In this document: piece after piece, positions 48,695 through 57,510 of the stretch | Layout: every line of letters begins with the position of its first letter | How positions within the stretch are numbered: position 1 is the stretch's first letter | Assembly: GCF_014138265.1 (NCBI RefSeq) | Contig: NZ_JACGXL010000002.1 | Location: forward strand, 911,737 to 971,959 | Length of the DNA: 60,223 nucleotides | DNA from: Dokdonella fugitiva | Lineage (GTDB): Bacteria > Pseudomonadota > Gammaproteobacteria > Xanthomonadales > Rhodanobacteraceae | Direction of reading: 5' to 3' | Position numbers and translations under genes: made by a program | Notes under the pieces: model-generated | Told to the model about the DNA's origin: nothing | Seen by the model: only the letters and a program-made list of their open reading frames with translations | The model's database searches: none

Positions 48695-50068
48695 TCAGGC
48701 GTAGCGGCGCCGCAGGAACTCGAAATACGCGCGCAGCCCCTGCGCCTCGCCGCCGCGCGGCCGACCCGGCTTGTCGGCGTCGTTCCACGAATAGACGTCG
48801 AGGTGCGCCCAGGCCTGCGCCTCGGGGACGAAGCGTTCGAGGTAGAGCGCCGCGGTGATCGCGCCGGCGTGGCGCGAGGCGCCCGCGTTGGCGAGGTCGG
48901 CGACGTGCGAGTCGAGCATCGCCAGGTACGGGCGCCACAGCGGCAGGCGCCAGAGCGGGTCGCGCGTCGCCTGGGCGGCATCGAGCAGCGCGCCGGCGAC
49001 ATCGTCGCGGTTGGCGAACAGCGCGGGCAGTTCGGGGCCGAGCGCGACGCGCGCGGCGCCGGTGAGCGTGGCGAAGTCGAGGATGAGGTCGGGCTTGTGC
49101 TCGGCCGCGTAGGCGAGCGCGTCGCACAGCACGAGGCGACCCTCGGCGTCGGTGTTGTCGACTTCGACGCTGATGCCCGCGCGCGTCGTGATGACTTCGC
49201 CGGGGCGGTACGCGTTGCCGGCGATCGCGTTCTCGACCGCGGGCACGAGCAGGGTCAGGCGCACCGGCAGCTTCGCCGCGAGCACGAGCGAGGCGAGCGC
49301 GATCGCGTGCGCGGCGCCGCCCATGTCCTTCTTCATCCAGCGCATGCCGTCGGCGGGCTTGATGTCGAGGCCGCCGGTGTCGAAGCAGACGCCCTTGCCG
49401 ACGAGCACGAGATGCGGTGCGCCGGCGGTGCCCCACGCGAGTTCGGCGAGGCGTGGCGCGCGGTGGCTCGCGCGACCGACCGCGTGGATGGTCGGGAAAT
49501 TCGCCGCGAGCAGGTCGTCGCCGACCCATTCGCGGTACTGCGCGCCGTGCCGTTCGGCGAGCGTGCGCACGGCGCCGGCGAGTTCGGCCGGGCCCATGTC
49601 CTCGGTCGGCGTGTTGACGAGATCGCGCACCTGGTACGCCGCGGCGCCGAGTGCTTCGATGCGTGTCGCGACCGCGTCGTCGACGACGAGCTGCGCGGGC
49701 TTGCGCGCGGGCTTCTTGTAGCGCGTGAACTGGTACGCGCCGAGCGCCCAGCCGAGCGCGACGTCGCCGGCATCGAGCGCGAGACCGCGCGCGTCGAGCG
49801 TGTAGCGTCCCTCGGGCAGGCGCACCGGCAACGAAGCGAGCGCGAACAGGCCCTCGCGCGCGTCGCAGCCGGCGAGCACGACGCCGGCGCCGCCGTCGGC
49901 GGCCGGCACGAGCACGAAGCGGCCCGCCTCGCCGGCGAAACCGTTCGCCGCGCACCAGCGCCGCACGGTCGCGCCGAGCGCGTCGGCGACCGCGGCGAAG
50001 TTCGTGCGGTCGACCGCGATCAGGGGTGTCGCGCCGTCGGCGTCCTTGGTCATGCTCCACGCATCCAT
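48695..50068 (-). CDS. Leucyl-aminopeptidase-family (M17) peptidase
   Basis: A 457-residue metallopeptidase. Motifs: VGKGVCFDTGGLDIKPADGMRWMKKDMGGAAHAI (metal and substrate Lys), then NTDAEGRLVLCDALAYA (metal Asp, Glu, Arg). It has a shorter N-terminal domain than PepA. GAGGA lies 7 bases before ATG at 50068, so that start was preferred over the next Met at 50053. It probably belongs to an operon with the HAD and binding-protein genes upstream on the same strand. Confidence 0.93.
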   Translation of the reverse strand: MDAWSMTKDADGATPLIAVDRTNFAAVADALGATVRRWCAANGFAGEAGRFVLVPAADGGAGVVLAGCDAREGLFALASLPVRLPEGRYTLDARGLALDAGDVALGWALGAYQFTRYKKPARKPAQLVVDDAVATRIEALGAAAYQVRDLVNTPTEDMGPAELAGAVRTLAERHGAQYREWVGDDLLAANFPTIHAVGRASHRAPRLAELAWGTAGAPHLVLVGKGVCFDTGGLDIKPADGMRWMKKDMGGAAHAIALASLVLAAKLPVRLTLLVPAVENAIAGNAYRPGEVITTRAGISVEVDNTDAEGRLVLCDALAYAAEHKPDLILDFATLTGAARVALGPELPALFANRDDVAGALLDAAQATRDPLWRLPLWRPYLAMLDSHVADLANAGASRHAGAITAALYLERFVPEAQAWAHLDVYSWNDADKPGRPRGGEAQGLRAYFEFLRRRYA

Positions 50069-50197
50069 CGCTGTCCTCGTCGTCGATCGCCGCGGCGTGC
50101 ATGCACTGCGCCGGCGGCCGGTGTACCCGCCGGGCATCGGTATCGAGCGGCGGCGAACGCGGATTGTGCCTCGTCGGGGGCCGCGCGGGGATACCGT

Positions 50198-50920
50198 TCA
50201 GCCGGCCCGGTCGCCCGCGACCGCGTGCGCCTCGATCCAGCGCGCGAGCTCGCCGAGGTCGCGCAGCTCGAGGTCGGGCCGCACGTCCGCGAGCGCCTGG
50301 TGGTCCGGCCAGGCGCCGCCGCCGCGGTTGAGCCAGGCCGTGCGCAACCCGGCCGCGCGCGCGCCGGCGACGTCGAGCCAGGGATCGTCGCCGACGTGCA
50401 GCACCTCGCCCGGCGCGATGCCGAGCGCGTCGCAGGCGGCGTGGAAGATCGCCGCGGCCGGCTTGGCGATGCCGTATTCGCGCGCCGAGATGCAGGCGCG
50501 GAAATGCGTGCGCAAGCCGATGCGGCCGAGGTCGGCGTTGCCGTTGGAGATGCTCGCGAGCGGCACGTGCGCACCGATCGCATGCAGCGCGGGCAGTGCG
50601 TCGGCGTAGCAGTCGACGCGGTTGCGCGCGGCGAAATAAACCTCGTACGCGTCGGCGACGTGCTGGTCGCCGATGCCGCACGCGGCGAACGCGCGCTCGA
50701 GCGTGATCAGGCGCTGCGCGGTGAAGTCGTGCGCGAGGTGCGGGTGCTCGTCCGACACGCGCTCGCGCAGCTCACGCAGCGCGGCGATCGGCCACGCCGC
50801 GGCGACCGGCGCGTGGTGCGTGCGCAGCCATTCGTCGAGCGCCTGTTCGGCCGCGACGATCGCAGGCTCGATCGGCCACAGCGTATCGTCGAGGTCGAGC
50901 GAGACCGCGCGGATGCGCAT
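50198..50920 (-). CDS. HAD-superfamily phosphatase
   Basis: A 240-residue HAD hydrolase. Motif I is LDLDDTLWP (catalytic Asp pair), motif II SISNGN, motif III Lys in EYGIAKPAAAIF, motif IV HVGDDPWLDVAGA. Its substrate is unknown (FMN, nucleotide or sugar phosphate). The start MRIRAVSLDLDDT at 50920 is 15 bases after the stop of the binding-protein gene. Confidence 0.92.
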   Translation of the reverse strand: MRIRAVSLDLDDTLWPIEPAIVAAEQALDEWLRTHHAPVAAAWPIAALRELRERVSDEHPHLAHDFTAQRLITLERAFAACGIGDQHVADAYEVYFAARNRVDCYADALPALHAIGAHVPLASISNGNADLGRIGLRTHFRACISAREYGIAKPAAAIFHAACDALGIAPGEVLHVGDDPWLDVAGARAAGLRTAWLNRGGGAWPDHQALADVRPDLELRDLGELARWIEAHAVAGDRAG

Positions 50921-50937
50921 GACGCCGCGCGCGGGAT

Positions 50938-52260
50938 TCAGTTGCCGCTGGTGCCCGCGCTGACGTTGCCGAACGTCGGCGCCTTCGCGGGTTCGGGCTT
51001 CGCGGGCGCGTCGGCCTTGGCGGTCGCCTTCGGCTTCGCCTCGCCCTTCGGCTTCGCCGGGGCGGCCTTCGCGACCTTCGGCTTGGCCGGCGCGGCGGCC
51101 TTCTTCGGCGCGGCGTCGTCCTTCTTCGCGACCGTGGCCGGCCCGGCCTTCGGTGCGGCGGCCTTCTTCGCGTTCGCCTCGGCGGTCTTCTGCGCCTCGG
51201 CTTCGGCCTGCTTCTTCGCCTCGGCACGCGCGAGGTTCTCGCGCGCGGCCTGCGCGGTGTCGGAGGTCGGCGCGATGCCCTGCTTCGCGGCGAGCGTCGC
51301 GCGCGGTGCGGCGACCGGCGGCGGCGGCGTCGTGCCCGCGGCGAGCGCCGCGGCGGCGACCGCGTCGCGGCCGACGCGCGCGTCGATGAACTTCATGCGG
51401 TCCTCGTTCTTCGCGACGAGGTCGCTCGCGTCCGCGTACGGGATCAGCTGGTGCTTCTTGAGGATCTCCTTCGCCGCCGGGGTGGCGAGGAAATTGCGGA
51501 ACTTGTCGATCGCGGCGAGCTTGGGCGAGTCGGCGCGGTTGACCGAGTAGAGCGTGATGTAGAGCGGGTAGGTGCCGTCGGTGACGTTGCGCACCGAAGG
51601 CTCGACGCCTTCGATCGCCATCGCGCGCACGCCCTTGTTCGCATAGGTGTTGGCGAGCGTGGACAGGCCGAGGCCGGCGGGATCGAGCGTGACCGCTTCC
51701 TCGAGCTTGAGCGTGTTGAGGTACAGGCGCGGCACCGCGACCGGCTGGTCGCCCTTGCGGTAGACGAGTTCGCGCAACGAGTACTCGACGCCGTCGAGCG
51801 GTGCGGCGATGCCGTACAGGTTGATCTCCTTGTCCTCGCCGCCGAGGTCCTTCCAGTTCTTGATGCGGCCGAAGTAGATGTCGTAGACCTGCTTGAGCGT
51901 GAGGCTGCGCACCGGGTTCTTCGGGTGCGTCACCAGCACGGCCGCATCGAGCGCGACTGGCGAGAACTCGAGCGGCGCCTCCTCGGCGCGGCGCAGGTAC
52001 TTGCCGCGCGCGCTGCCGGCGATGTCCGCGCTGCCGTTGGCGACCGCGTCGAGGCCCGACACGGTGCTGAACGGCTGCAGCGTGATCTTGCCGAGCTTCT
52101 GCTTGGCGTACTCCTTGGCGAGGTCGTCCATGATCGCGCGCCCGGTGGCGTGGTCGCCGCGCCAGACGAGGTCGTCCTGCGGGGCGGCGACGGCGGAGCC
52201 CGTGCCGAGCAGTGCGGCGGTGGCGAGCAGCAGCGGGCGAAGGAAGCGGCGTGGCGACAT
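50938..52260 (-). CDS. PstS-like periplasmic binding protein with Lys/Ala-rich tail
   Basis: A 440-residue exported protein. Signal peptide about 1-25. The binding domain (about 30-320) has WRGDHATGRAIMDDLAKEY, VSGLDAVANGSADIAGSAR and LRELVYRKGD, as in phosphate-type binding proteins. It keeps TVSG for an oxyanion site. The last about 110 residues are Lys/Ala/Pro-rich (KPKVAKAAPAKPKGEAKPKA) like histone-H1 tails. No pst transport genes lie next to it, so it may be a sensor or scavenger; ligand unproven. Confidence 0.82.
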   Translation of the reverse strand: MSPRRFLRPLLLATAALLGTGSAVAAPQDDLVWRGDHATGRAIMDDLAKEYAKQKLGKITLQPFSTVSGLDAVANGSADIAGSARGKYLRRAEEAPLEFSPVALDAAVLVTHPKNPVRSLTLKQVYDIYFGRIKNWKDLGGEDKEINLYGIAAPLDGVEYSLRELVYRKGDQPVAVPRLYLNTLKLEEAVTLDPAGLGLSTLANTYANKGVRAMAIEGVEPSVRNVTDGTYPLYITLYSVNRADSPKLAAIDKFRNFLATPAAKEILKKHQLIPYADASDLVAKNEDRMKFIDARVGRDAVAAAALAAGTTPPPPVAAPRATLAAKQGIAPTSDTAQAARENLARAEAKKQAEAEAQKTAEANAKKAAAPKAGPATVAKKDDAAPKKAAAPAKPKVAKAAPAKPKGEAKPKATAKADAPAKPEPAKAPTFGNVSAGTSGN

Positions 52261-52724
52261 GATGTGCGGTTCGTGCGGTGAGCGGAGAGGGGCGCACATT
52301 AGCACGCAGGTCCGGCCCCTGCCGCGACCGCGCGCACAGGCGGGCGGGGCTCGCCGAATGATCCGTCGGGGAAGGCTTCGAAGCGCGGAAAAGCACCGTG
52401 GGTAGGGTGGGACGCAGCGGCGCGGAAACGTGAACGGTTGCGACACGCACCCACCGCGAGTCCCACCGTGCGTTCGGTAGGCGATCTGGCGCGGGTAGGG
52501 TGGGACTTAGCGGCGCGAAACCGTGAACGGTTGCGACACGCACTCACCCCGAGTCCCACCGTGCGTTCGGCAGGCGATCTGGTGCGGGTAGGGTGGGACG
52601 CAGCGGCGCGGAACCGCGAACGGTCGCGACACACACCCACCGCGAGTCCCACCGAGTAGCGTGATGCGCGCGCGCGGTGGGACTTGCCGCTACGCGGCTG
52701 CGTCCCACCCTACCGGCTCCGTCG
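52261..52724. other. 464-base intergenic region with tandem repeats
   Basis: Between the binding-protein gene and degQ. It holds a 93-bp tandem repeat (separate entry) and an inverted copy at 52698-52714. Apparent open frames on both strands only reflect the repeat length (a multiple of three). Confidence 0.6.
52401..52656. repeat. 93-bp tandem repeat, almost three copies
   Basis: Units begin at 52401, 52494 and 52587 with GGTAGGGTGGGAC; the third stops after about 70 bases. Each unit contains GGTGGGAC early and GTCCCACC near its middle, so it can fold into a hairpin. A related inverted word CTGCGTCCCACCCTACC follows at 52698-52714. Confidence 0.85.
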
Positions 52725-54119
52725 TCATTGCAGCAGCAGGTAATACGCCTCGTCGCCGCGCAGCAGGGTCAGCATGAGCTGGCGCGGGTGCGCCGCGAGC
52801 AGGCGCGTGAAGTCGCTCGCGCCGCCGAGGTCGCGGCGGTTCAGTGCGACGATCACGTCGCCATTGCGCAATCCGGCGGCGTAGGCGCGACTGGTCTCGG
52901 CGATGCGGCTCACGCTGACGCCGCCGATGCCCTGGCGGCGCAGCGTGTCGGCGAGTTCGCTGAAGGTGACGCCGGCTAGGCGCGCGTCGAGCGCGTCGCC
53001 CTTGAGCACCGCGAGTTCGGTCGGCTTGAGCGTCGTGCTGATCGTGATGAGCTTGCCGTCGCGCTGCACGCCGACCTCGACCGCCGCACCCGGCGCGGTG
53101 AGGCCTTCGATGTTGTGCAGGTCCTGCTCGCCGGCGACGCTCTTGCCGTTGAGCGTGATGATCACGTCGCCCGCGCGCAGGCCGGCGGTTTCCGCGGGCG
53201 AGTTCGCGCGCACGCGCGTGACGACCGCGCCGTGCGCGCCGTCGAGCGCGAGCACGCGCGCGAGGTCGGGCGTGAGGTCCTGCGCCTCGACGCCGAGCAC
53301 GCCGCGCTTGACCTGGCCGGTCGCGACGAGCTGGCGCAGCACGTCGCTGGCGAGGTTGGACGGGATCGCGAAGCCGATGCCGACGCTGCCGCCCGACGGC
53401 GAGTAGATCATCGAGTTGATGCCGACCAGTTCGCCGCGCAGGTTCACCAGCGGGCCGCCCGAGTTGCCCGGGTTGATCGACGCGTCGGTCTGGATGAAGT
53501 TCTGGAAACCCGAGCCGCGCAGGCCGCTGCGGCCGAGGCCGGAGACGATGCCCGTGCTCGCGCTCTGGCCGATGCCGAACGGGTCGCCGACCGCGACGAC
53601 GAAGTCGCCCATGCGCAGCGCGGCCGAATCGGCGACCGGCAGCGCGGTGAGCTTCTCGGCCGGGATCTGCAGCACCGCGAGGTCAGTGTCGGGATCGGTG
53701 CCGAGCACCTTCGCCTTGAGGGTGCGGCCGTCGGCGAGCGTGACCGCGATGTCGTCGGCGCCGTCGACGACGTGGTTGTTGGTGAGGATGTAGCCCTTGG
53801 CCGCGTCGACCACCACGCCCGAGCCGAGCGACTGCTGCACGCGCTCGCGCGGCATGTTCGGCACCCCGAAGAAGCGGCGGAAGATCGGATCGTCGAAGTA
53901 CGGGTTGCGCACCGCGACGTGCGTCTTCGAGGCGATGTTGACGACCGCCGGCGTCACGCGCTCGAGCATCGGCGCGAGCGACGGCAGCGCCTGGCCGTCG
54001 ATTGCCGGCGGCAGCGCCGCGGTCGCCGGCTGCCCGCCGCCCGTGCTCAACGCACCGAGGGCGAGGCCGATCAGCAACGGCAGCGAGGCGTAGGCGAAAC
54101 GACGGGTGGTCGGGGTCAT
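52725..54119 (-). CDS. degQ: Do-type periplasmic serine protease (DegQ/DegP-like)
   Basis: A 464-residue exported protease and chaperone. N-terminal signal/hydrophobic segment, trypsin-like domain with His in TNNHVVDGADD, Asp in GTDPDTDLAVLQ and Ser in INPGNSGGPLVN. Two PDZ domains follow (about 270-360 and 375-460; NSPAETAGLRAGDVIITLNG). DegQ-like by lack of a long Q-linker. It diverges from nrdJ by 485 bases. Confidence 0.93.
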   Translation of the reverse strand: MTPTTRRFAYASLPLLIGLALGALSTGGGQPATAALPPAIDGQALPSLAPMLERVTPAVVNIASKTHVAVRNPYFDDPIFRRFFGVPNMPRERVQQSLGSGVVVDAAKGYILTNNHVVDGADDIAVTLADGRTLKAKVLGTDPDTDLAVLQIPAEKLTALPVADSAALRMGDFVVAVGDPFGIGQSASTGIVSGLGRSGLRGSGFQNFIQTDASINPGNSGGPLVNLRGELVGINSMIYSPSGGSVGIGFAIPSNLASDVLRQLVATGQVKRGVLGVEAQDLTPDLARVLALDGAHGAVVTRVRANSPAETAGLRAGDVIITLNGKSVAGEQDLHNIEGLTAPGAAVEVGVQRDGKLITISTTLKPTELAVLKGDALDARLAGVTFSELADTLRRQGIGGVSVSRIAETSRAYAAGLRNGDVIVALNRRDLGGASDFTRLLAAHPRQLMLTLLRGDEAYYLLLQ

Positions 54120-54439
54120 GGGCAACGTCCTTGGATGTGTTCGATGGAAGTGTCGATGGTGGAGTCGGGTGCGCGCGCGGAGCTCGCCCGCGGCGCACGC
54201 CACGCTCTGACCGCACGGATAGGCGCCGGTTTCGGCCCATTCAAGCATTGGCGCACCGCCTGCAGGGAGCCGTTCAGTTTCGGCGCCCGGTCGACCCCGG
54301 ATCGACCCTGCGCGCGTCCGATCCAGGCCCCGCCGGGCGTTTTCAAAAGGGTCGCCTGCCACGAATCGCGTCAGATCGCGATTCGCTGTGAGTCAAGCTT
54401 TACTTCATCCGGCGAGCGGCGTAGTTTTGCCCGTCGGCG

Positions 54440-54487
54440 TCACAACATCTTGTGTTCGCCTTGTGCGGCGCAACCTATAGATTGTGC
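54440..54487 (+). promoter_or_regulatory. Tandem NrdR boxes upstream of nrdJ
   Basis: Box 1 (54440-54455) reads TCACAACATCTTGTGT and matches 13 of 16 of the NrdR consensus ACACAATATATTGTGT. Box 2 (54472-54487) AACCTATAGATTGTGC matches about 11 of 16. They are 32 bases apart (three helical turns), as in known NrdR operators. Box 2 covers a candidate -10 (TATAGA, 54476-54481), so repression by NrdR is expected. Confidence 0.75.
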
Positions 54488-54604
54488 CGCGCAACAGATT
54501 GGGTGCAGCAGGAAGCAGGAGGCTGCGTCGCCTCGGGAGGGTGGCGCAGGCATCGGTTGGCAACGTCGGCGTGAGCCGACGGGTAACGGGAGCAAGAAAA
54601 CAAT
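54488..54604 (+). promoter_or_regulatory. Structured leader of nrdJ
   Basis: The about 115-base leader holds several short stems: GCAGC/GCTGC, and a perfect CGTCGGC-GTGA-GCCGACG hairpin (54564-54581) with a GNRA loop, before GGGAGC and the ATG. A published nrdJ RNA motif is known upstream of class II reductases; whether this is it needs a covariance-model search. No cobalamin-riboswitch core was found. Confidence 0.4.
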
Positions 54605-56752
54605 ATGAGCACGGTGCGCCTTGAGCAGCTCGCGCGCGGCGCGGCGGAGATTCCGCTGCAGCCGGCGTCCTACGACATCTGGGACAAGAAATACCGCCTC
54701 AAGTCCAAGCAGGGCGAGCCGGTCGACAAGGACATCGACCACAGCTACCAGCGCATCGCGCGGGCGCTCGCCGAGGTCGAGGAAAACCAGGAAAAGAAGA
54801 CCTACTGGTACGAGCGCTTCCTGTGGGCGCTGCGCCGCGGGGCGATCCCGGCCGGCCGCATCACGTCCAACGCGGGCGCGCAGGAACACAAGCCGAAGAC
54901 CTCGACGATCAACTGCACCGTCTCGGGCACGATCGAGGATTCGATGGACGACATCCTCGAGAAGGTGCACGAGGCGGGCCTCACCCTGAAGGCCGGCTGC
55001 GGCATCGGCTACGAGTTCTCGACCCTGCGTCCGCGCGGCGCGTACGTGTCGGGCGCGGGCGCGTACACGTCCGGGCCGCTGTCGTTCATGGATATCTACG
55101 ACAAGATGTGCTTCACCGTGTCGTCCGCGGGCGGTCGCCGCGGTGCGCAGATGGGCACGTTCGACGTCTCCCATCCGGACGCGCGCGAGTTCATCAAGGC
55201 CAAGCGCGAGGACGGGCGCCTGCGCCAGTTCAACCTCTCGCTGCTGATCACCGACGGCTTCATGGACGCGGTCGAGCACGACGCCGACTGGCCGCTGGTG
55301 TTCCCGATCCACGTGAAGGAGCAGGGCGAGATCGACCTCGCCGACGCCGCCAAGGTGGTCTGGCGCGACTGGCCGACGCACAAGAACTACGTCACGCGCG
55401 ACGACGGCCTGGTCGCCTGCAAGATCTACGGCCACCTGCGCGCGCGCCACCTGTGGGACATGATCATGGTCTCGACGTACGACTACGCCGAGCCGGGCTT
55501 CATCCTCATCGACCGCGTCAACGAGATGAACAACAACTGGTGGTGCGAGAACATCCGCGCGACCAACCCCTGCGGCGAACAGCCGCTGCCGCCGTACGGC
55601 TCGTGCCTGCTCGGCTCGGTCAACCTCACCACGTTCGTGCGCGACCCGTTCGGCCCGAACGCGCGCTTCGACATGGAGGAATACAAGGAAGTCGTGCGCG
55701 TGTTCACGCGCATGCTCGACAACGTCGTCGAGATCAACGGCCTGCCGCTCGCGCAGCAGCGCGCCGAGATCATGGGCAAGCGCCGCCACGGCATGGGCTT
55801 CCTCGGCCTCGGCAGCACGTTGACGATGCTCAAGAAGCGCTACGGCACGGCCGACGCGTGCGCGTTCACGGAGGACGTCAGCCGCGAGATGGCGCTCGCC
55901 GGCTGGGAAGTCGCGCTCTCGCTCGCGAAGGAGAAGGGGCCCGCGCCGATCCTCAGCCAAGACTTCGCCGTCACCGGCGAGATGCTGCGCAAGCGCCCGG
56001 AAATGGCCGCCGACGGCTGGAAGGTCGGCGACGCGATCCCCGGTCGCCTGCTGCACGCGAAGTACAGCCGCTACATGCAGCGCGTGGCCGAAGTGGCCCC
56101 CGCGCTCGTCGCCGAACTCGCCGAGACCGGCGCGCGCTTCACCCACCACAGCTCGATCGCGCCGACCGGCACGATCAGCCTGTCGCTCGCCAACAACGCG
56201 AGCAACGGCATCGAGCCGTCCTTCGCGCACCACTACAGCCGCAACGTGATCCGCGAGGGCAAGAAGTCGAAGGAGAAGGTCGAGGTGTACAGCTTCGAAC
56301 TGCTCGCCTACCGCGAACTCATCAACGGCAAGGCGATGCCGTTCTCGCAGGACCCGGCCGAGAAGCTGCCGGAATACTTCGTCGCCGCCGACGACATCAG
56401 CCCGGTCGAGCACGTCGACATCCAGGCCGCCGCGCAGAAATGGGTCGACTCGTCGATCTCCAAGACCGCCAACGTCCCCACTGCGTACCCCTACGAAGAC
56501 TTCAAGGACATCTACCGCTACGCCCACAAGCAGGGGCTCAAGGGTTGCACCACGTTCCGCTTCAACCCGGCGGCCTTCCAAGGAGTGCTGGTGAAGGAGC
56601 ATGATCTGGCCAACACCACCTACCGCTTCGAACTCGAGGACGGTGAAGTGGTGGAGGTCAAGGGCAACGAAGAGATCGAGTACGATGGTGAAACGCACAC
56701 CGCGGCCAACCTGTTCGACGCGCTGAAAGAAGGCTATTACGGCAAGTTCTGA
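54605..56752 (+). CDS. nrdJ: Class II (B12-dependent) ribonucleotide reductase, catalytic part
   Basis: A 715-residue protein, NrdJa-like. It makes dNDPs or dNTPs from ribonucleotides using adenosylcobalamin to form a thiyl radical. STINCTVSG holds one active-site Cys, and NPCGEQPL the radical Cys and Glu; PTGTISLS is the phosphate loop. The re-reducing C-terminal cysteines are absent and are provided by nrdJb at 58233, as in the Pseudomonas split enzyme. It works with or without oxygen. It is preceded by NrdR boxes. Confidence 0.96.
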   Translation: MSTVRLEQLARGAAEIPLQPASYDIWDKKYRLKSKQGEPVDKDIDHSYQRIARALAEVEENQEKKTYWYERFLWALRRGAIPAGRITSNAGAQEHKPKTSTINCTVSGTIEDSMDDILEKVHEAGLTLKAGCGIGYEFSTLRPRGAYVSGAGAYTSGPLSFMDIYDKMCFTVSSAGGRRGAQMGTFDVSHPDAREFIKAKREDGRLRQFNLSLLITDGFMDAVEHDADWPLVFPIHVKEQGEIDLADAAKVVWRDWPTHKNYVTRDDGLVACKIYGHLRARHLWDMIMVSTYDYAEPGFILIDRVNEMNNNWWCENIRATNPCGEQPLPPYGSCLLGSVNLTTFVRDPFGPNARFDMEEYKEVVRVFTRMLDNVVEINGLPLAQQRAEIMGKRRHGMGFLGLGSTLTMLKKRYGTADACAFTEDVSREMALAGWEVALSLAKEKGPAPILSQDFAVTGEMLRKRPEMAADGWKVGDAIPGRLLHAKYSRYMQRVAEVAPALVAELAETGARFTHHSSIAPTGTISLSLANNASNGIEPSFAHHYSRNVIREGKKSKEKVEVYSFELLAYRELINGKAMPFSQDPAEKLPEYFVAADDISPVEHVDIQAAAQKWVDSSISKTANVPTAYPYEDFKDIYRYAHKQGLKGCTTFRFNPAAFQGVLVKEHDLANTTYRFELEDGEVVEVKGNEEIEYDGETHTAANLFDALKEGYYGKF

Positions 56753-56872
56753 TCGTGCGAACGACGCCCGTGGATGCATGGGCAAGCGGCTTCCGGCGTT
56801 GCGTCATCCGTGTCTCGAGATTCACGTCATCCGTCAGGCTCACACACCAGAGAAACAGGAGAGGGGATCCCC

Positions 56873-57436
56873 ATGCACAGTGAAGGCGGTACGTTGGATG
56901 GTCTGAAAGAAGGCGCGTCGCAGATCGGCAGCTCGATCGCGGACGCCGCCAGTGCGGTCGCCAGTTCGGTCAGCACCGCGGCCTCGGACGCCAAGCAGGC
57001 GGTCGAGAACACCGCGAAGAAAGTCGCCAACAAGGCCGCCAAGGCGCGCAAGCAGGCCGCGCGCAAGGTGAAGGCCGTCGTCGCCAAGGCGAAGCAGGCG
57101 GTCACGAAGAAGGCCGCGGCCGAAGAGAAGGCGGTCAAGAAGGTCGTGAAGAAGGCGAAGAAGAAGGTCGCCGCCGCGAAGAAGGCCGTCAAGAAGGCGA
57201 TGAAGAAGACGCCGGCGCGCAAGCCCGCCGCGAAGAAGGCGGCGAAGAAGGCGGCGAAGAAGGCGGTGCGCAAGGCGGCGAAGAAGGTCGCGAAGAAGGC
57301 TTCCGGCGCGCGCAAGGCCGTGAAGAAGGCGACGAAGAAGGTCGCCAAGAAGGCGATGCGCAAGATGCCGGCCCGCAAGGCCGCCAAGCGCGCACCTGCC
57401 CGCAAGGCCGCGAAGAAGGCTGGCCGTCGCCGCTGA
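56873..57436 (+). CDS. Histone-H1-like lysine-rich protein, first copy
   Basis: A 187-residue basic protein. The first about 45 residues are acidic/neutral and Ser/Ala-rich (GASQIGSSIADAASAVASSV), forming a probable amphipathic helix. The rest is repeats of K-K-A-x-K-K and K-A-V-K-K (KKVAAAKKAVKKAMKKTPAR), like H1 tails and AlgP/HctB proteins. It binds nucleic acid by charge. AGGAGAGGGG precedes the ATG. It lies between nrdJa and nrdJb. Confidence 0.85.
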   Translation: MHSEGGTLDGLKEGASQIGSSIADAASAVASSVSTAASDAKQAVENTAKKVANKAAKARKQAARKVKAVVAKAKQAVTKKAAAEEKAVKKVVKKAKKKVAAAKKAVKKAMKKTPARKPAAKKAAKKAAKKAVRKAAKKVAKKASGARKAVKKATKKVAKKAMRKMPARKAAKRAPARKAAKKAGRRR

Positions 57437-57444
57437 TTCGCAAG

Positions 57445-57480
57445 CACCTTCGGCCGGCCCGCGGCGGCCGGCCGAAGGTG
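57445..57480. other. Perfect 15-bp hairpin between the histone-like genes
   Basis: CACCTTCGGCCGGCC (57445-57459) pairs with GGCCGGCCGAAGGTG (57466-57480) around CGCGGC. No U-tract follows. It may be a processing site, an mRNA end, or a partial transcription block between the two genes. Confidence 0.6.
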
Positions 57481-57510
57481 ACGACGACCCGCGCCGCCGA
57501 GGAGCGAAGC

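Noticed and set aside
52299-52659. Open frames on both strands in the repeat region
   Set aside because: They exist because the repeat unit is 93 bp; the protein is just a repeat of a 31-residue block without ribosome binding site.
54380-54604. A cobalamin riboswitch before nrdJ
   Set aside because: The usual conserved core words were not found by eye; kept only as an unassigned structured leader.
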